Below are positions 1 to 10,736 of a DNA stretch of 64,000 nucleotides, in pieces (position 1 is the first letter of the stretch; each line of letters starts with the position of its first letter). The stretch is from Neurospora tetraspora (taxonomy: Eukaryota; Ascomycota; Sordariomycetes; Sordariales; Sordariaceae). A program made the position numbers and the translations under genes. Where the stretch lies: the NCBI RefSeq assembly GCF_033439725.1, contig NW_026944383.1, forward strand, positions 7,254,001 to 7,318,000. The letters are read 5' to 3'. The notes under the pieces were generated by a model. It did not search any database. It was not told the DNA's origin and saw only the letters and a list, made by a program, of their open reading frames with translations.

Positions 1-226
1 TCCCCCGAAGCGACTGCCAAAGCAACCAGCGAGCCAGTTGCAGTTGCCTCCAGCTGATAGACTTCTCAGTTCGGGCCCGAGTAATCGCGTCGAACATTGT
101 TTGTTCAGGTCGGGCACGAGAGGGACCAAATTTGCGCCTCGGGTTCTTAAAAGGCCAGCTCCTCCTCTTCCTCCCCCGCCATCTTCTTCTTCCTCTGTTT
201 ACTCTCATCAATCTTTGGTGTCCCTC

Positions 227-256
227 CACCACCACCACCACCACCACCACCACCAC
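227..256. repeat. (CAC)10 microsatellite
   Basis: Ten uninterrupted CAC units, followed by alternating TAC/CAC triplets to about 274 and then GTC-rich triplets around 288-318. The run lies in a non-coding leader, so the His- and Thr-rich frames it creates are not considered genes. Confidence 0.9.
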
Positions 257-482
257 TACCACTACCACTACCACCTGGTTTTCGACATTGTCGTCGTCGT
301 CGTTGTCATCGTCGTCCTTACCCTTTTACACTTCCTTCTTCCTACTTTTCTCATCTTCTTCCTTTTCTGTCACTTTCCACTGTCAACTCGCGCACTACGC
401 GTTTGACCCTCGTCGCGTTTGTTCTTTCAACCTGATCTCACCAGGCTGAGGTTTGGGACAGCACGGGATAGATCTCGTCCAA

Positions 483-594
483 ATACCAGGAGTACAAGCT
501 CACCTTCTGATCTCCGTCGCTTCACGTCCAGTCTCCCTATACCAGGAGTACAAGCTCACTTTCTGATCTCCGTCGCCTCACGTCCAGTCTCCCT
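483..594. repeat. 56-bp tandem duplication, two copies
   Basis: Copy 1 spans 483-538 and copy 2 spans 539-594, head to tail with no spacer. Both start with ATACCAGGAGTACAAGCTCA and end with GTCTCCCT. They differ at only two positions, both C/T, so the duplication is recent or conserved. It lies in the leader about 120 bp before the start codon at 713. Confidence 0.95.
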
Positions 595-712
595 TTTACG
601 TCATCAAACGACAGATTTTCTCAAACTGCCCTGGAAAAGTTTTCGGAGCTTGGAGTTGCAACACTAGACTTCAGGGTGATTCAAAAGCACAACACTCAAA
701 ACGCAATTCATC

Positions 713-2386
713 ATGTCGCACGTCACTGGAACTCGACAGTCCAAATCTCATTCAGGCGCCTCATCGTCGTCCCAGCGCAGCGGACAGGTGTTTGAGGTCT
801 TGAGCACTCAGGTGAGTACCTCTCAGCTTTCCCCTTTCTATCAACCAACGCAGTTCTACATCCATTTCTATTGAGGAAGAGTGCTTTCACCCCCATACCA
901 CCTATACTAATACCGCCTTCCACAGGTGGACTTGTTGGTCCCAACTCGTGGCTTTCGCATTGTGGACGACCAGGACCGAGAGCTCAAGACGATCTTGGAA
1001 CAGATCGAACACCAACACGGTGTCAGGATCCGCCTCAAAGGACAGCAAGATCCCATCCAGATCTCCGCTGCTTCTCCCCAGAACGCCAGGGCGGCCATGG
1101 GCAGCATATTGAAGAGCTTGGTACTCCGCGAAGGTCATGCGACAGTCTGGCAAGATTCAGTACTTGTCGCTCCGCTCAGCGGCGACAAATGTGCCATACG
1201 GATACTTCTCCAGGAGAGCCCTGGAACCACATGGTTTCGACCAGCCGCGGCGCCCACCGACTCTACCGAAGTGGCCGATGCTTTGGCTGTCCAAGCTTAC
1301 AAGAGCGATCTTACTGCTGCGATGATCCGCGTGGGTGATGGCTTGCGGTATTCTCCCAACAGAATGCGCATGCGGATCGCTTTCGGCAAATTGTTCTTCA
1401 AAGAACGCAAGAGGGGTACCACGAGCTATACGCTCGATGAGTTCTCGAGATTGGCTCGCAGGGTGAGCAGTAGAGGAACTTCCTACATGGAGATGAGGTA
1501 AGTGTATACCATGGTTTCTTTCCCTTCTGGTCTTCTTCCCTTCTGGTTTTCTTCTATTCTGCTTGCTTTCCCTGGCGATTATTTTCTAACAATGCTCAGA
1601 CTGGGTGGTGAATCAATGCGCGAAAAGATCCAACATGCTTTCTCCCTCGATCCAGACTTTGGAGACCCCCAAGGCACAGAGAACTTTGTAATTGTAACAA
1701 CGAAGAATATCAACCTCGAAGTGAGCGTCGATGGAAACCAATATAGTGGTTTTACTTTCGGCTCGCTGAACGTCTTCCATCGAGAGAAGAGCCACCGTAG
1801 CGTCGAACTCGCCACGGCATGCCCAGACAAGTAAGTCGCACATCTTCCTCACCTCGTTGCCATACTAACACATCCCAGGAATCACGATTGGGTCATGAAA
1901 GTTGAGTCTCCCATCGATGAGACCGGCAATAAGCTTCCACTGGATCAGCGTACACTCAGCAAGGGCATCAAGATTCGCCCCAGCGCCAACGCTAACGCCA
2001 ATTGCATTGAGCCCTACGTTGCGGCGTCCTTTGCTCAGACCCACCACATTGAGGCTCTCATCGGTAAAACGACCTGGTCCTATTATCTCAACAAGGACTA
2101 TATTGTAGAGCTTTCCCTGTACCGGCACTGGAGCACTCTCTCAGACACCAAGAGACAACCTCAAGAGCCGGTCACTGGTGTGAGCGTTAGCATGTATCGG
2201 CCGGAGTGGAACGACAACTTGGCCAACGCTGACGTCTCAGCCGGACCGCGGTCCTGGGAGACGTTCCCCAAACAGTTCTTCAAGTCATCCATGTCGCCCG
2301 CTGACCCCACTAGGGATCTTGACCCAGTCGATGCCTTGTTGCACTGGGTTGGGAAGGTTCAGACGTTGCTGGATAGGATTGTGTAG
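713..2386 (+). CDS. Uncharacterised conserved fungal protein, possible KH-like N-terminal region
   Basis: Four exons join in frame: 713-811, 926-1497, 1600-1830 and 1879-2386, giving 469 residues. Donors are GTGAGT, GTAAGT and GTAAGT; the introns carry CTAAT/CTAAC-type branch sites near their 3' ends. The start is the first ATG after the leader and opens a Ser-rich N-terminus. Residues about 34-110 (starting VDLLVPTRGFRIVDD, then a stretch with the pattern expected of an alpha/beta RNA-binding fold and a Gly-Gln loop) loosely resemble a KH-type module; this is inference from pattern only. The remainder looks like a globular domain with no motif I recognise. There is no signal peptide or membrane segment. 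It converges with the prefoldin gene, 268 bp between stop codons. Confidence 0.8.
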
Positions 2387-2654
2387 ACAGACGTGGGCTA
2401 TCGGCATTCATATAGATTGAAAAGTGTCGTGGTGAGGTGTCAAGAGCCTGAGTAGTAGTCATAGCTAGAGTATTTTTCAGCTGAGCTCAAGGCCGCGGAA
2501 CGGTTCTTGAAATACATTGGTGTGTCGTTAAAATAATCGTCAACGGGCTCAACACGTGTGCAAGTAGATAAAGGGCGTTCACCAAGTAGCTGTACCGTAA
2601 CTTTAGTTCGTTTTTTGCTTCGCTCAATCACACAATGACAAGTCAGATTCTCCA

Positions 2655-3982
2655 CTATGCCTGTGTCGATGCAGTTCCAGCTCCTTGTGCCAGCACCTTC
2701 TGCCTCAAGACTAAATGTTGATTCTTGTTAGTAACAATGTCATGGCTGTAATACGCGGCCAGCCTAAGAAAGAGAGGAGAATCTCGTACCTTCTTCCACC
2801 ACGCGGAGGTTGTTAGTCTTTCCTTGGACAATAGCTTCTAGGTTCTGAATGTTGGCGCCAAGTTCCTGAACCTTGGCATCGTAGAACTCAGTGGCACTTT
2901 TGGTGTCCTGGAAGCTTCTAGTCAGTAACATGTAGGGTCATCATGGCGGAGAGACGTACCTTTTCAACGTAGAACCCAGTACCAACATCGACGATCACGC
3001 GGTCGGGGTTGGAGAGCTTGCCCTTGACATAGAGGGAGTTGGTGAGGGGCACGAGGATGTCTTTGTTGTCTGTTGAATGGGGTCCTGTTGTTAGCGGTGA
3101 CCATGACTGAAGGGTAGGCGTTTGTCTGGGCTTGGGCCGGGATGAAGGGAATGGAATTATGGGAAGGGTGTGGTGTAATAGGAGATGGGACGAAAGTGTA
3201 GTGATCGGAGGTGAGGGATGTGAGTCGTGGGGCATGGGGAGGTGGAGGGTGGTGACGCCAACACCATGAGATGAGTAGATGGGAGTACAAGGGGGTGTAG
3301 ATGTTTGTTGATGGATGTAAGTGAGATGAATGGGATCCGAAGGAAGGGCGGGGGCTCTCGAAGAGTCTCGTCTTGAGACGGAGACAAAAACCAAAGAAGA
3401 GGTCGACCGTCAAGCTTAAACTTGACATAACCCATCCCCATCCCTCTTGCCCATCCCCCAAGCCCCCGACTCTTCATCCTCACCAGCTATCCACTCCATC
3501 CCATCCACCACCAACACCGAGATGAAAGAAGTGGAACGAACGAACGAACGTAGAAACCAGATAGGTAAGGTAAACGGGGTAAACAGGAGAACATACCATC
3601 AAAAGAACTGCTCCCCGTCTGCACAATCCGCAAGCACTCCTTGAACTTGGCCTGCGCCGCTGCCAGCTGCGTGTACGAGGCCGTCAGGTGCTCGACCTCC
3701 TCGTCCAGCTGCTTCTTGACGGCGGTGAGTTGTTGAGCGCTGAGGCTCCCGATGTCGACTGAAGATGTGTTAGTGTCTCATCTGTCTCGGGTTGTAGGTT
3801 GAGGTGAGATTGGTGGTGATAAGGGGGTGAAGAGGGGAAGGTGTTGGAGATGACCAGGGGGTAAGGTGAAGCTTGAGCTTGAGCTTTTGAGGAGCGAACA
3901 CGAAGCTTGAATGGAAGCTTGGTCGAAAGGAGCGGGAGCGGAGAGTGGTGAGATGCTTACCTCCTTCTTGCTTGCCGGACAT
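2655..3982 (-). CDS. GIM5: Prefoldin subunit 5 (Gim5)
   Basis: Five exons on the minus strand: 3961-3982, 3597-3758, 2960-3069, 2790-2907 and 2655-2710, joining in frame to 155 residues, close to the 154-163 of human and yeast homologues. Prefoldin is the cytosolic heterohexamer that hands nascent actin and tubulin to the CCT chaperonin. The sequence has the alpha-class layout: an N-terminal coiled coil (about residues 8-60), a beta-hairpin core containing LVPLTNSLYVKGKL and DVGTGFYVEK, which are hallmarks of subunit 5, and a C-terminal coiled coil. The start is the only ATG before the first 22-nt exon. Intron 2 is unusually long (527 nt, 3070-3596). The gene shares a 568-bp divergent promoter region with the SET/MYND gene. 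Confidence 0.95.
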
Positions 3983-4550
3983 CTTTGCGTCTTTTGTTCG
4001 TTTGATTGAGAGAGGAATGGTTAGATGTAAGAGTGTCTAATTCATAAACCGAATGTGATGTTTGAATGAGGTTCGGTTCCAGTTGATCGGGCGGCCACGA
4101 GGGCCGGCAAGCAATGATGGTGGTTGCCCCGCTATGAGAGCAGCTCTGTGGGGCAGAATTTTGCGGGCTTCCAGGGGTCGCTTTCTGTTCGCTGCAGGCG
4201 GGGTACATGCCCCGGGATCCTAGTAAACAGTGACTTCACTTTCTCCTGACAACCACTTTCTAACTTTTTCTCATAACAACATCCATCGAGGAGCAAAAGG
4301 TCGAACTGATCACTCGCTTCTGAGAGGAATACATGGCGTAGCGGCTTACTGGGTCTAACGGGAAACTATACTGGAAGCGTCACTTCACCCTTCAGTTCTC
4401 TTCGACCTCTCTCGCCAGTCGCCAACTGTCACTGGCACTTCAACTTTTCACGCTACATTCAAAACGGTCACCCCAGCAACCTACAACACCTCACTTCTAC
4501 TCACTCTTCACCTCATAAACCCCAACTCAACCTCACATCGCACCACCACC
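3983..4550. promoter_or_regulatory. Divergent promoter region, prefoldin 5 / SET-MYND gene
   Basis: 568 bp between two divergent start codons (3982 on minus, 4551 on plus). The right half is pyrimidine-rich with a CACCACCACC context just before the ATG. No open frame or RNA gene was found. No clear TATA box is seen. Confidence 0.55.
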
Positions 4551-6387
4551 ATGGCGCCCACACTACCACCTCCAATCCCCAAGACCCGCATCGGCGGCGT
4601 CCCCGGCGTCGACCGGGGCCGCACCCTCTTCTCCACCGAGCGCTTCGGCGCCGGCGAAACCATCGCCATCATCGACAACCCTCTGCTCGCTCTCCCAGAC
4701 GACGCCAACATGCGGACGACGTGCAACTACTGCCTCTACGTCAGCGGGACGATCGAGTTCGAGGGCGATGTGGAAGCGGGGCCCAGGACGTGTAAGGCGT
4801 GCACGGGCTGCAAGGCGGCCGTGTATTGCAACGCCGAGTGCCAGCGGGCGCACTGGAAGCTGGTGCACAAGGCCGAGTGCAAGATGTTCAAGCGGATCCG
4901 GGAGAGGACGGGCAAGGACTGGGTGCCGACTCCCGTGAGGGCGGTGGCGCAGGTGATGTTGTTGTTGAAGGCTGGGGATGAGGAGATTGTTAAGGCGTTT
5001 GGGCCTGGTGGTACGTTGGAGAGTAATGTGGAGGGGTTCAAGACGGATGAGGAGTTGTGGAAGGACTTTGAGTTGCAGGCTACGGGCGCGGTGGTTTATG
5101 CGGGTTTGTTGCAGTCGGATGAGACGCTGAAGCAGGCCATGGAGGTGCTGTGCAAGGTAAGTTTGACGTTGGGAGATGGAAGTCTGAAAAATTGATGTGT
5201 GATATGAACTGACTGGTGCGCCGGCGCTTAGATCCAAACAAATGCGTTCAACAGGTTTGATGCCGACACGGGACAGGCTGGCATCTTCCTTCACCCCAGT
5301 CTTTCGATGGTGAATCACTCTTGCGTGCCAAACGCCTATATCACCTTCGAGAAGCGCAAAGCCTTTCTCAAAGCGGAAAGGGATCTTGAACCGGGTGACG
5401 AGATTCTGATTTCATATATCGGTATGGTCATTTCTGTCACTATCAAGATATTTATTCGAATTCTAACTCTGTCGTCCAGATCACACCGCCCCTCGCCGTG
5501 CAAGGCAAGAATCACTTCGACTCTATCACTTCCAGTGCAATTGTATTCGTTGCAAAGACGACTTGAATGTCTACGAAGTGATCCAGGCTTGCGGGGTCTC
5601 TCCGGGTGTCAAATGGCTGAATTCCTGCACTTTCCAGCCGGATGTCGCCAGCCTGGTTCCTGCGTACATTGAAAGATCAAAGAAAATTCCAAAATCCAAG
5701 ATCGAGGAAATACACTGGAAGTGTATGGAACTGACCGTAATGGGTCAGGGGGATCCTATTGATCTTGCTCGAGCCAAGTGGAAGCTTTGCAAACCTCTTA
5801 TCGACGCTCAGCTGTGGGCTATCGATCCCCTTCCTGCTACAATGCTCAACCTAGCTACCATGTGGGGAGCTAACCGTACTACGTTGGTCAAGGCGCTTTC
5901 TCTGCACTGCTTCCTTGCGGTGGAATGCTGGCCCTTCAAGTACACAGCATCATTCGCGCCCTTCAGGGTCAAAACCCTCATGACGATTGCAAAGCTCCTG
6001 TCCGCGGCAGGAGACATGACCTATAGCGGCGATCTTGCTCGGTACTGCGACCACGAGGGTGTTATTGGGGTTCTGGCAACCGTCGACATAGTTTCTCTCA
6101 CCGAGGTCATCCTTCGACTGGTCAGGCAGAACGGTGTCATAGGAGGTGTGGCATCGTGGGACGTCTTATTCGGAACCAAAGAAATGTTGCGCGACATCGG
6201 AGATCTGCAGGAGCGTGACGAGAAGGACGCCGCTATGGTCAAGCATTGGGCAAACGATTTGCAAGATCCTGTGAGCAAGGCTTTCTGGGAGAACGTTGTG
6301 CTCAAGCCGATCAAACAGCTCGCGAGTTTCGCGATTGAGATCATCGAGGCTGAGCTGGGAGACAACAAGAGCCTGGCTCGGAAGTAA
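4551..6387 (+). CDS. SET and MYND domain protein (SMYD-like, putative lysine methyltransferase)
   Basis: Exons 4551-5156, 5232-5421 and 5480-6387 join to 567 residues. The layout is that of SMYD proteins: a split SET domain with an inserted MYND zinc finger (Cys58, Cys61, Cys81, Cys84, Cys93, Cys97, His105, Cys110 visible). The SET core follows with NHSC.PN at residues 230-236 and GDEILISYI, then a post-SET zinc site C-x-C-x2-C at 285, 287 and 290, and a helical C-terminal region. SET enzymes use S-adenosylmethionine to methylate lysine. The target here, histone or other protein, cannot be read from sequence. The ATG lies in a good CACCATGGC context. Its stop codon is only 26 bp from the stop of the convergent gene, so the transcripts very likely overlap. 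Confidence 0.9.
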
Positions 6388-6413
6388 GCCCAGAAAGGAA
6401 AACCACAGTTTTT

Positions 6414-7916
6414 TTAGTTTCTCTCTCCGCGACCAGGCTCCCTCTCCTTACTTGATGCCTCTGACAGGCTAGGCTGAGGACCCTGACCCCTTTTCGGCAG
6501 TGTTCCTTCTGGTCGAGCGGCTTCGAGCAAGGCAGATTGGCGACGTGTCAACAGCTGGTGTATATGAGCTGAAAGACTCGGACGTGCTGAAACAACAGGC
6601 AACTTTGCTGCGAGGTCTGTCTCAGGAAGCCCGGCCTCCGCCGATGTCCGTTTCCGACAATTGGGAGACATGAAGGTTTCGGCAGTTTCCCGGTCAGCCT
6701 CGAGCCGTTTCACTCTGCCCTTGAGAATCTCGAACTCCATCTGAAGGGTTTCAACCTGGCTGGCACGGTTGCCTATCTTGGCGATGTTACTTGTGAGAAT
6801 ATCCAGCTCCCTTGGTGGAAAACTTTGTTCTTGGTTGTTGTTAGAGCGCGTATTGTTCAACAGCCGTCTCAAGTTGGCATTTTCGGCACGAAGTGTTCCA
6901 ACTTCATTCGCATGATCGGTGGCAGAAACGCTATTGTTAGCTTTTGACGTTAAGATATTGACCTGGGTTTGGAGGCCAGAGACCTGCGCTCTAAGGTTCG
7001 TGAGCTCTTGTTGCACTTGATTTGTGGACTTTGTCACTTCGTTGCGTGTTTGCCTGAGTTCAGAGGAAACAGAATCGAGCCGTTGGTCGAGTCAGGTGGT
7101 TTGTTGATGTTGAACATCCTTCGGATCGTTGACCTCGATCTTGATGGATGCCAGATCATCAAAAATCCCTTTGACCTCCAGGAGACACTTCTCAACTGTG
7201 GTCTCGAGTGTCTCAAGTTTGGCAAGGTAGTCCCCGGTGCCGTCGGCCCCCTTTTCCAAAGCCTTGGCAACTCTGGGAGTATTGCTGTCGGTCTGATTGA
7301 CATGCTGTCTTTGGCTGGCGACCTCATTCTCCAATGGGGGAATGTCGATAAATCTAGGCAATCTCAAGCGAGGAATACAATATTCCCCTTTTTTTTCGGT
7401 CGAGTTGGCTTTGCTGACTCTAGCCGGCTCTTTGTTGCTGAGGACGCGTATGATGGCACACTTTACTCGCTCGCCCGCGTCGTCGGATAGGGTGACTGAT
7501 GCAATCCGGAACACAATCTGATTCCTACAAGGCCTTGTTAAACATCGGTCATGATATCTCACGCCATTGATCATATTTAACTTACTCATGTAGCACATGA
7601 CTTACAGGGGTCTTGAGGAACTTGACCCCAACGGATTCGGAACAACTGGCACAAATTACATCTTGCCGTTTACTACGACACGTGAAAGGTAAGAACCAAT
7701 GTCATATACGGAGGGTTTGGACGTTAGGGGGCTTCACCAATTTTCAGTCAGTGTTCCACGATATCCGTCCACTATCTTTCCGCGACAGAGGATTTTCAGA
7801 TTGTCCTCCGATTCGATGATGGGACTGAATGCCTTCCCGTCGATTTGAATCCACAGGTTGATGAACTTGCCGATGGGATTCCGGCATTGCTTGCAATGGC
7901 AGATTACCAGCTCCAT
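6414..7916 (-). CDS. Mis18/Yippee-like zinc-binding protein with C-terminal coiled coil, interrupted by an in-frame TGA
   Basis: Exons 7738-7916, 7586-7672 and from 7524 downward join in frame. The N-terminus has two CxxC knuckles: MELVICHCKQCRNPIG (C8, C11) and VICASCSESVGVKFLKTP after exon 2. Their spacing and the following TPV...N.IVFRIASV segment match the Mis18/Yippee fold, whose family members load CENP-A at centromeres. The rest is a long coiled coil, as in Mis18, then a basic, disordered tail. Exon 3 meets TGA at 7092-7094 after 232 residues, yet the same frame stays open for 225 more codons to 6414, and heptads continue on both sides. An unrecognised intron, read-through, or a nonsense mutation could explain this; I found no good donor/acceptor pair that keeps frame. 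Assignment to Mis18 is inference from motif pattern; GFA-like or other Yippee proteins are alternatives. Confidence 0.6.
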
Positions 7917-8594
7917 GGTGGACTATGGATATCGAGGGCGATGCCAAGCGGAGTGTTGCGAAAGAACTCACGAGTTCAGGGTTGAGAAAGGAAAAATATG
8001 GTGATGCTTTGCGTATCGGTATCTCAGGATCATGGAGGGTGGAAGTCGCAATTCGATCACGCACATTGTTGCCTGAGCTAAAATCAAAGTTGAGATGAGC
8101 TAGAGATTACTCGGGTATTGATTCTACCTCTGGAAAATTTTCACATCATGGGAAATTTGACCGCTCACTTGACTCTCAACGGAGGAAGGAGCCATCGTAT
8201 AAGTCGTTTGATAACAGGGACGGTCTTGGCAGGGGATCGAAAGCGGTAGGCGCCACATCCTTGAACGATAAGATGTGGCTTTACTACGAAAGTGACTGTG
8301 AAACCAGCCACACTAAGTGTTACAGTGGGGCTCTGCCTCAACCACCGCCGGTGACTCGCTCCACCAACCTTAGCGTGCCTGGGGTTGGCAGGCACGAACA
8401 AGGGTTCTTTTTGGTTTGATCCGACTCCAGTGACTTCAACTTCAGACGTCCACTTGCATGTTTTCCCCAATTTAAAACTTGAACATCTCTGTTTCACTTT
8501 CACTCCCTAATCGCCTCTCTTTTACCATTTATATTGCCCTTGCACTTCCGTGGAGTTTTCAAGTCACACTCCCCTCAGAGGAAGCGCAGTCACC
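7917..8594. promoter_or_regulatory. Divergent promoter region, Mis18-like gene / Rex1 exonuclease gene
   Basis: 678 bp between divergent start codons. It is moderately AT-rich in the middle and pyrimidine-rich just before 8595. Nothing coding is supported. A frame that seems to begin at 8550 uses GTG and is not a fungal start. Confidence 0.5.
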
Positions 8595-10736
8595 ATGGGC
8601 AAAAAAAAGAACAAGAGCAAAGGTCAGCGCGGCGTTGCGGCTGCCTTGGCCACCTTCCAGGGCGACTCGATGGCCATTGATACCGAAAACACCAGCATTC
8701 AGAATCCAACTGCTCCGGCAGACGGTGAATCGACGCCAACCACATCATCTGGCAGTCTTAAACGCCCATGTCCCGAGGATGACAATGAAGACGACGGCGG
8801 TTGGCAGACAATCGAAAATGGCCGGCCAGTAAAGAAACTGAAGAAGATTCCTGGTCAAGAATCAAAACGCTATCCCGGCATCCACTTCTCGACACAGGCC
8901 AGGCTTTTCTCCAAGATCAACGTCTCTTCTTTACGCGACCTGATCCTGTACATCTTTGCCGATGGTCCTGCTCCGCAATGGGTGTCTGTCAAGCATCGCC
9001 CCGAGTTCAGAAAGATCGTGGCCATCATGGTACCGGGTCTTGACGAGGCCATGTTCAAGAAGGGTCTCGACTTTTCCGCCTACACCGGCCCCCCTCCTGA
9101 TCAAGCGATCTCTGGGGGCGCGCCTGATCCTAATGAGTACTATCCACGCGAGCTCAAGAAGGAGTTGTTGCCCGAAGTGCTACAGCCCTTCGCCGACATG
9201 TTCCCGCATTTGTGGCCTGTAAAAGCTCCAGGTGACGACAAGTATGGCAAGTTGCACTCACCGATGCCTGCAATGCTTACCGCGCCCCTCCCCAAGAACA
9301 AGGGAGCGGGAGTCCAGCCCGTATCCGAGCCCAACGGCTGGAAAAATCAGCGAACACGCATTACCGAGCTTTTGGCCAACAACGAGGAGCTGATGGAGAA
9401 CGGCTTCCCCGTTCACCCAGCTATGCTGAAGCCAGGGGAGAAGAGAGATAAGTTCAAGGACCCCGAAGGCTGGGTGCATACAAGAGTCGAGAATCTTGAG
9501 GATGGAAAGGTCCCTGAGGGCGAAGTGCAGCAGGGCAGTGTCACCGCAGGCCGGGAAGTCTATGCCCTCGATTGCGAGATGTGTGTGACGGGGGAGGCCG
9601 AGTATTCACTTACCAGAATCAGCTTGGTTGCTTGGGACGGCAGCGTTGTTCTCGATGAACTGGTCAAGCCGGACAAGCCTATCATTGACTATGTGACACG
9701 GTTCTCAGGTATCACCAAAGAGATGATCGACCCTGTTAACACGACATTGAAGGATATCCAGGCACGCTTGCTCGACATTCTTGGCCCTCGCTCGATTCTC
9801 CTCGGTCACTCGCTTGACTCTGATCTTAAGGCGCTCAAGCTCGCTCACCCCTTCATTGTCGACACCTCGCTTCTCTTCCCGCACCCTCGCGGACCCCCTC
9901 TCAAACAATCGTTGAAGTACCTCGCACAAAAGTTCCTCAACCGCGAAGTCCAAAAGGGCGGCGGAACCAACGCTGGACACGACAGTATCGAAGACGCCAA
10001 GACATGTCTCGACCTCGTCAAGAGGAAGTGCGAGAAGGGCAAGGCATGGGGTGCCGGAGAGAGCCAGGGCGAGAACCTCTTCAAGCGCCTCGCTCGCGCT
10101 GGCACGGCATATCGCTCGACCGCTGGTCCGGAAGCCACGGGCGGCGCTCCTGTCGGCAAGAGCAGCGCGGCAGTTGACTGGGGTGACGTGAGCAGAAGCG
10201 CCGGCAACGCCGCCACTGTGACCATCTCCTGCAAGTCGGATGCCGAGGTCGAAGCCGGTATCCTCCGCGCGGTCAAGGGCGATCCCGACGGTCTCGAAGT
10301 TCCCGGCGGCGGCGTCGATTTCGTCTGGGCGCGCATGCGTGAGCTCGAGGCTCTCCAAGGATGGTGGAACCGCAACAAGCTCGTGCCCGAGGATGCTGGC
10401 GGCCCGCCAGCTGTCACTGATGGTGAGAAGGAGGAGGAAGAAAAGGAGGATACCGTATCACCCCTGGAAACTTGCCTGAAGACGCTCGGCGAGCGCTTGA
10501 AGCGCATCTACGACAACCTCCCGCCCTGCACGGCCTTCATCGTCTATACCGGCACCGGCGACCCGCGCGAGATGAGCCGGCTGCAGGCCATGCAGGCCCA
10601 GTTCAAGAAGGAGTACAACACGCCTGGCTCTAAGTGGGACCAGCTGAGTGTGCAATGGACGGACAGGGAGGACCAGGCTCTGCGCCAGGCTTTGAAGGTG
10701 GCCAGGAGCGGTATTGGCTTTATTGGAGTCAAATAG
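8595..10736 (+). CDS. REX1: Rex1-family 3'-5' RNA exonuclease (DEDDh)
   Basis: Single exon, 713 residues. I place the start at the ATG at 8595 (context GTCACCATGGGC), which opens a Lys-rich nuclear/nucleolar-type N-terminus MGKKKNKSKGQRG. The exonuclease domain has the DEDDh signature: Exo I YALDCEMC (Asp326, Glu328), Exo II GHSLDSDLKAL (Asp410), and Exo III with His462 and Asp467 in GHDSIEDAKTCL. This matches yeast Rex1/Rnh70 and human REXO5, which trim 5S rRNA, tRNA and other small RNAs in the nucleus. The long C-terminal region after about residue 490 is less conserved, with an acidic Glu-rich stretch near 610-620. No introns are evident. Confidence 0.92.
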   Translation: MGKKKNKSKGQRGVAAALATFQGDSMAIDTENTSIQNPTAPADGESTPTTSSGSLKRPCPEDDNEDDGGWQTIENGRPVKKLKKIPGQESKRYPGIHFSTQARLFSKINVSSLRDLILYIFADGPAPQWVSVKHRPEFRKIVAIMVPGLDEAMFKKGLDFSAYTGPPPDQAISGGAPDPNEYYPRELKKELLPEVLQPFADMFPHLWPVKAPGDDKYGKLHSPMPAMLTAPLPKNKGAGVQPVSEPNGWKNQRTRITELLANNEELMENGFPVHPAMLKPGEKRDKFKDPEGWVHTRVENLEDGKVPEGEVQQGSVTAGREVYALDCEMCVTGEAEYSLTRISLVAWDGSVVLDELVKPDKPIIDYVTRFSGITKEMIDPVNTTLKDIQARLLDILGPRSILLGHSLDSDLKALKLAHPFIVDTSLLFPHPRGPPLKQSLKYLAQKFLNREVQKGGGTNAGHDSIEDAKTCLDLVKRKCEKGKAWGAGESQGENLFKRLARAGTAYRSTAGPEATGGAPVGKSSAAVDWGDVSRSAGNAATVTISCKSDAEVEAGILRAVKGDPDGLEVPGGGVDFVWARMRELEALQGWWNRNKLVPEDAGGPPAVTDGEKEEEEKEDTVSPLETCLKTLGERLKRIYDNLPPCTAFIVYTGTGDPREMSRLQAMQAQFKKEYNTPGSKWDQLSVQWTDREDQALRQALKVARSGIGFIGVK

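Larger units (their letters stand above)
1..712 (+). promoter_or_regulatory. Promoter and 5' leader of the gene at 713
   Basis: No coding gene is supported here. The stretch is rich in pyrimidines, as expected of a fungal promoter or long leader, and it ends directly at the first ATG of the downstream gene. It holds a (CAC)10 microsatellite, a GTC-rich run and a 56-bp tandem duplication, listed separately. Open frames across the triplet repeats are low-complexity artefacts. An upstream gene may lie outside the window. Confidence 0.5.

Noticed and set aside
4563-5318. 251-codon minus-strand frame
   Set aside because: Antisense to exon 1 of the SET/MYND gene, which has clear domains on the plus strand.
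8550-8594. N-terminal extension of the Rex1 gene
   Set aside because: It would start at GTG; the ATG at 8595 has a good context and opens the Lys-rich N-terminus.
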